This document shows, one piece after another, positions 62,901-64,000 of a stretch of DNA of 64,000 nucleotides. Positions within the stretch are counted from its first letter, which is position 1. Each line of letters starts with the position of its first letter. This DNA comes from Haematobia irritans (taxonomy: Eukaryota; Arthropoda; Insecta; Diptera; Muscidae), in NCBI RefSeq assembly GCF_050003625.1, contig NC_134398.1, positions 92,881,248 through 92,945,247 on the forward strand, read 5' to 3'. Both the position numbers and the translations under genes were made by a program. The notes below the pieces were generated by a model, which saw nothing but the letters and a program-made list of their open reading frames with translations, had not been told where the DNA came from and ran no database searches.

Positions 62901-63244
62901 TTTCTTGATAATATATAGAATTTTAGGGGATTTGATGACAAATTTTCTCCCAAGCAAATCAGTTCAACCAGATTCTATCTATGAAGACTAGATCAGATTC
63001 TGGATTTATGAGAACCAATTTTGTTTGAGTTTTAGAGAAACCATAAACATATCGTGTATATGATGAAATAACGCCTTGATTTGAAATCTTTAATCTGTAG
63101 ATTTTTTCCGCCATTATTTAAATGAATACGATGAGTAAAATCTGGAAATTTTACTTTCAGTTTCAAGCAATTTTCATGTGCAGTGTGCCTGCTGAAAGAA
63201 GAGTTTTCATTTCTGAGGAACGAAATTTTAGACAAGCAAAGTTT
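62901..63244. other. unassigned stretch
   Basis: No gene or repeat recognised. Confidence 0.35.
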
Positions 63245-64000
63245 CTTTTCGTTCAGTTTCGGCGATCACCTCTTCATTGCAGCCAAATTTTTTCCCTGGG
63301 AGCATCCTTTTGAGGTCTGAGAACAAGAAAAAGTCGCTGGGGCCAGATCTGGAGAATACGGTGGGTGGGGAAGCAATTCGAAGCCCAATTCATGAATTTT
63401 TGCCATCGTTCTCAATGACTTGTGGCACGGTGCGTTGTCTTTGTGGAACAACACTTTTTTGTTCCGCGATTTCGACCTTCAAACGCTCCAATAACTCCAT
63501 ATAATAGTCACTGTTGATGGTTTTTCCCTTCTCAAGATAATAATAAAAATATTCCATGCGCATCCCAAAAAAACAGAGGCCATTACTTTGCCAGCGGACT
63601 TTTGAGTTTTTCCACGCTTCGGAGACGGTTCAGGAGTGTAGTGATGGAGCCCTGTTTGGTCCATTGTCACATATCGACGGAAAAACTCGGGTGAGTTAAC
63701 AGCTGCAAACACCGCTCAGAATCATCAACACGTTGTTGTTTTTGGTCAAATGTGAGCTCGCGCGGCACCCATTTTGCACAGAGCTTCCGCATATCCAAAT
63801 ATTGATGAATGATATGACCAACACGTTCCTTTGATATCTTTAAGGCCTCTGCTATCTCGATCAACTTCATTTTACGGTCATTCAAAATCATTTTGTGGAT
63901 TTTTTTGATGTTTTCGTCGGTAACCACCTCTTTCGGGCGTCCACTGCGTTCACCGTCCTCCGTGCTCATTTCACCACGCTTGAATTTTGCATACCAATCA
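63245..64000 (-). pseudogene. mariner transposase, second copy, cut by window edge
   Basis: Same subfamily as 48931-50190, minus strand. Frames: 63969-63667 (RSGRPKEVVTDENIKKIHKM, LIEIAEALKISKERVGHIIH, WVPRELTFDQKQQRV), 63712-63479 (YVTMDQTGLHHYTPEPSPKR), 63454-63266 (MLFHKDNAPCHKSLRTMAKI, PPYSPDLAPATFSCSQTSKG). The first motif reads MDQT in place of MDET, and HKDNA in place of HQDNA. The last reads DLAPATF, so the third Asp is lost. 3' truncated at about 63245 without a terminal repeat; the 5' end lies beyond the window. Confidence 0.88.

Noticed and set aside
1..64000. Host protein-coding genes
   Set aside because: Every frame over about 100 codons was explained by a transposable element, an antisense shadow or a repeat array; no multi-exon host gene was evident, although small exons could be missed by eye.

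Overview
The window reads as repeat-rich, transposon-packed DNA of a higher fly (brachyceran Diptera, probably a calyptrate such as a muscid). The organism is inferred from an errantivirus-type gypsy element primed by the fly tRNA-Lys sequence, several mariner-type elements, BEL/Pao and RNase H-bearing non-LTR elements, and very AT-rich intervening DNA. I found no convincing host gene: every recognisable coding stretch belongs to a mobile element, and nearly all are broken.

Layout. 1-6.2 kb: copies of an AT-rich terminal-inverted-repeat family with CACCCTC/CGTCCGTG tips at TA sites (called P here), three of which carry a divergent pair of tRNA-like modules. 6.2-18.1 kb: one P copy that contains an 8.7-kb gypsy-type endogenous retrovirus on the minus strand (LTRs 6631-6984 and 14973-15326 differing at one base, TSD TATA, tRNA-Lys PBS, polypurine tract, gag, pol and env), whose env is itself interrupted by a P-type insertion, and then a composite repeat (called E) made of a 153-bp tandem array and a 29-bp tandem array. 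18.1-21.6 kb: the right arm of the surrounding repeat with two TA-flanked MITEs whose empty sites survive in the copy at 2.4-2.7 kb. 22.2-22.6 kb: a hAT-type MITE with an 8-bp TSD. 23.6-28.1 kb: E copies, a tandem repeat of about 440 bp (R) and a broken non-LTR element. 28.7-34.6 kb: a mariner split by an RNase H-bearing LINE (called L), which is split by a rosa-like (DD41D) element. 35-43.5 kb: another LINE fragment, R and E copies, a 4.35-kb TA-flanked element (N) holding a 2.1-kb one (T), and a second E-like family. 43.5-50.5 kb: a dead transposase, more L copies, a 1.1-kb MITE and a 1.26-kb mariner with both termini. 50.5-58 kb: two BEL/Pao elements, one with a 603-bp solo LTR in its RT. 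58-64 kb: another L copy, two tRNA-derived SINEs, a foldback MITE and a mariner running off the right edge.

How the parts relate. Paralogous copies inside the window serve as empty sites, so the order of several insertions can be read directly. The clearest partnership is between the L LINE and the tRNA-headed SINE at 59.99-60.32 and 62.23-62.57 kb: the SINE carries the same 3' terminal block as L, as expected for a SINE moved by that LINE. The E family and a second family at 41.89-42.69 kb share an unusual architecture (inverted TACCC/GGGTA blocks, a strong hairpin, and a CTTGTT end) that I cannot place in a named superfamily.
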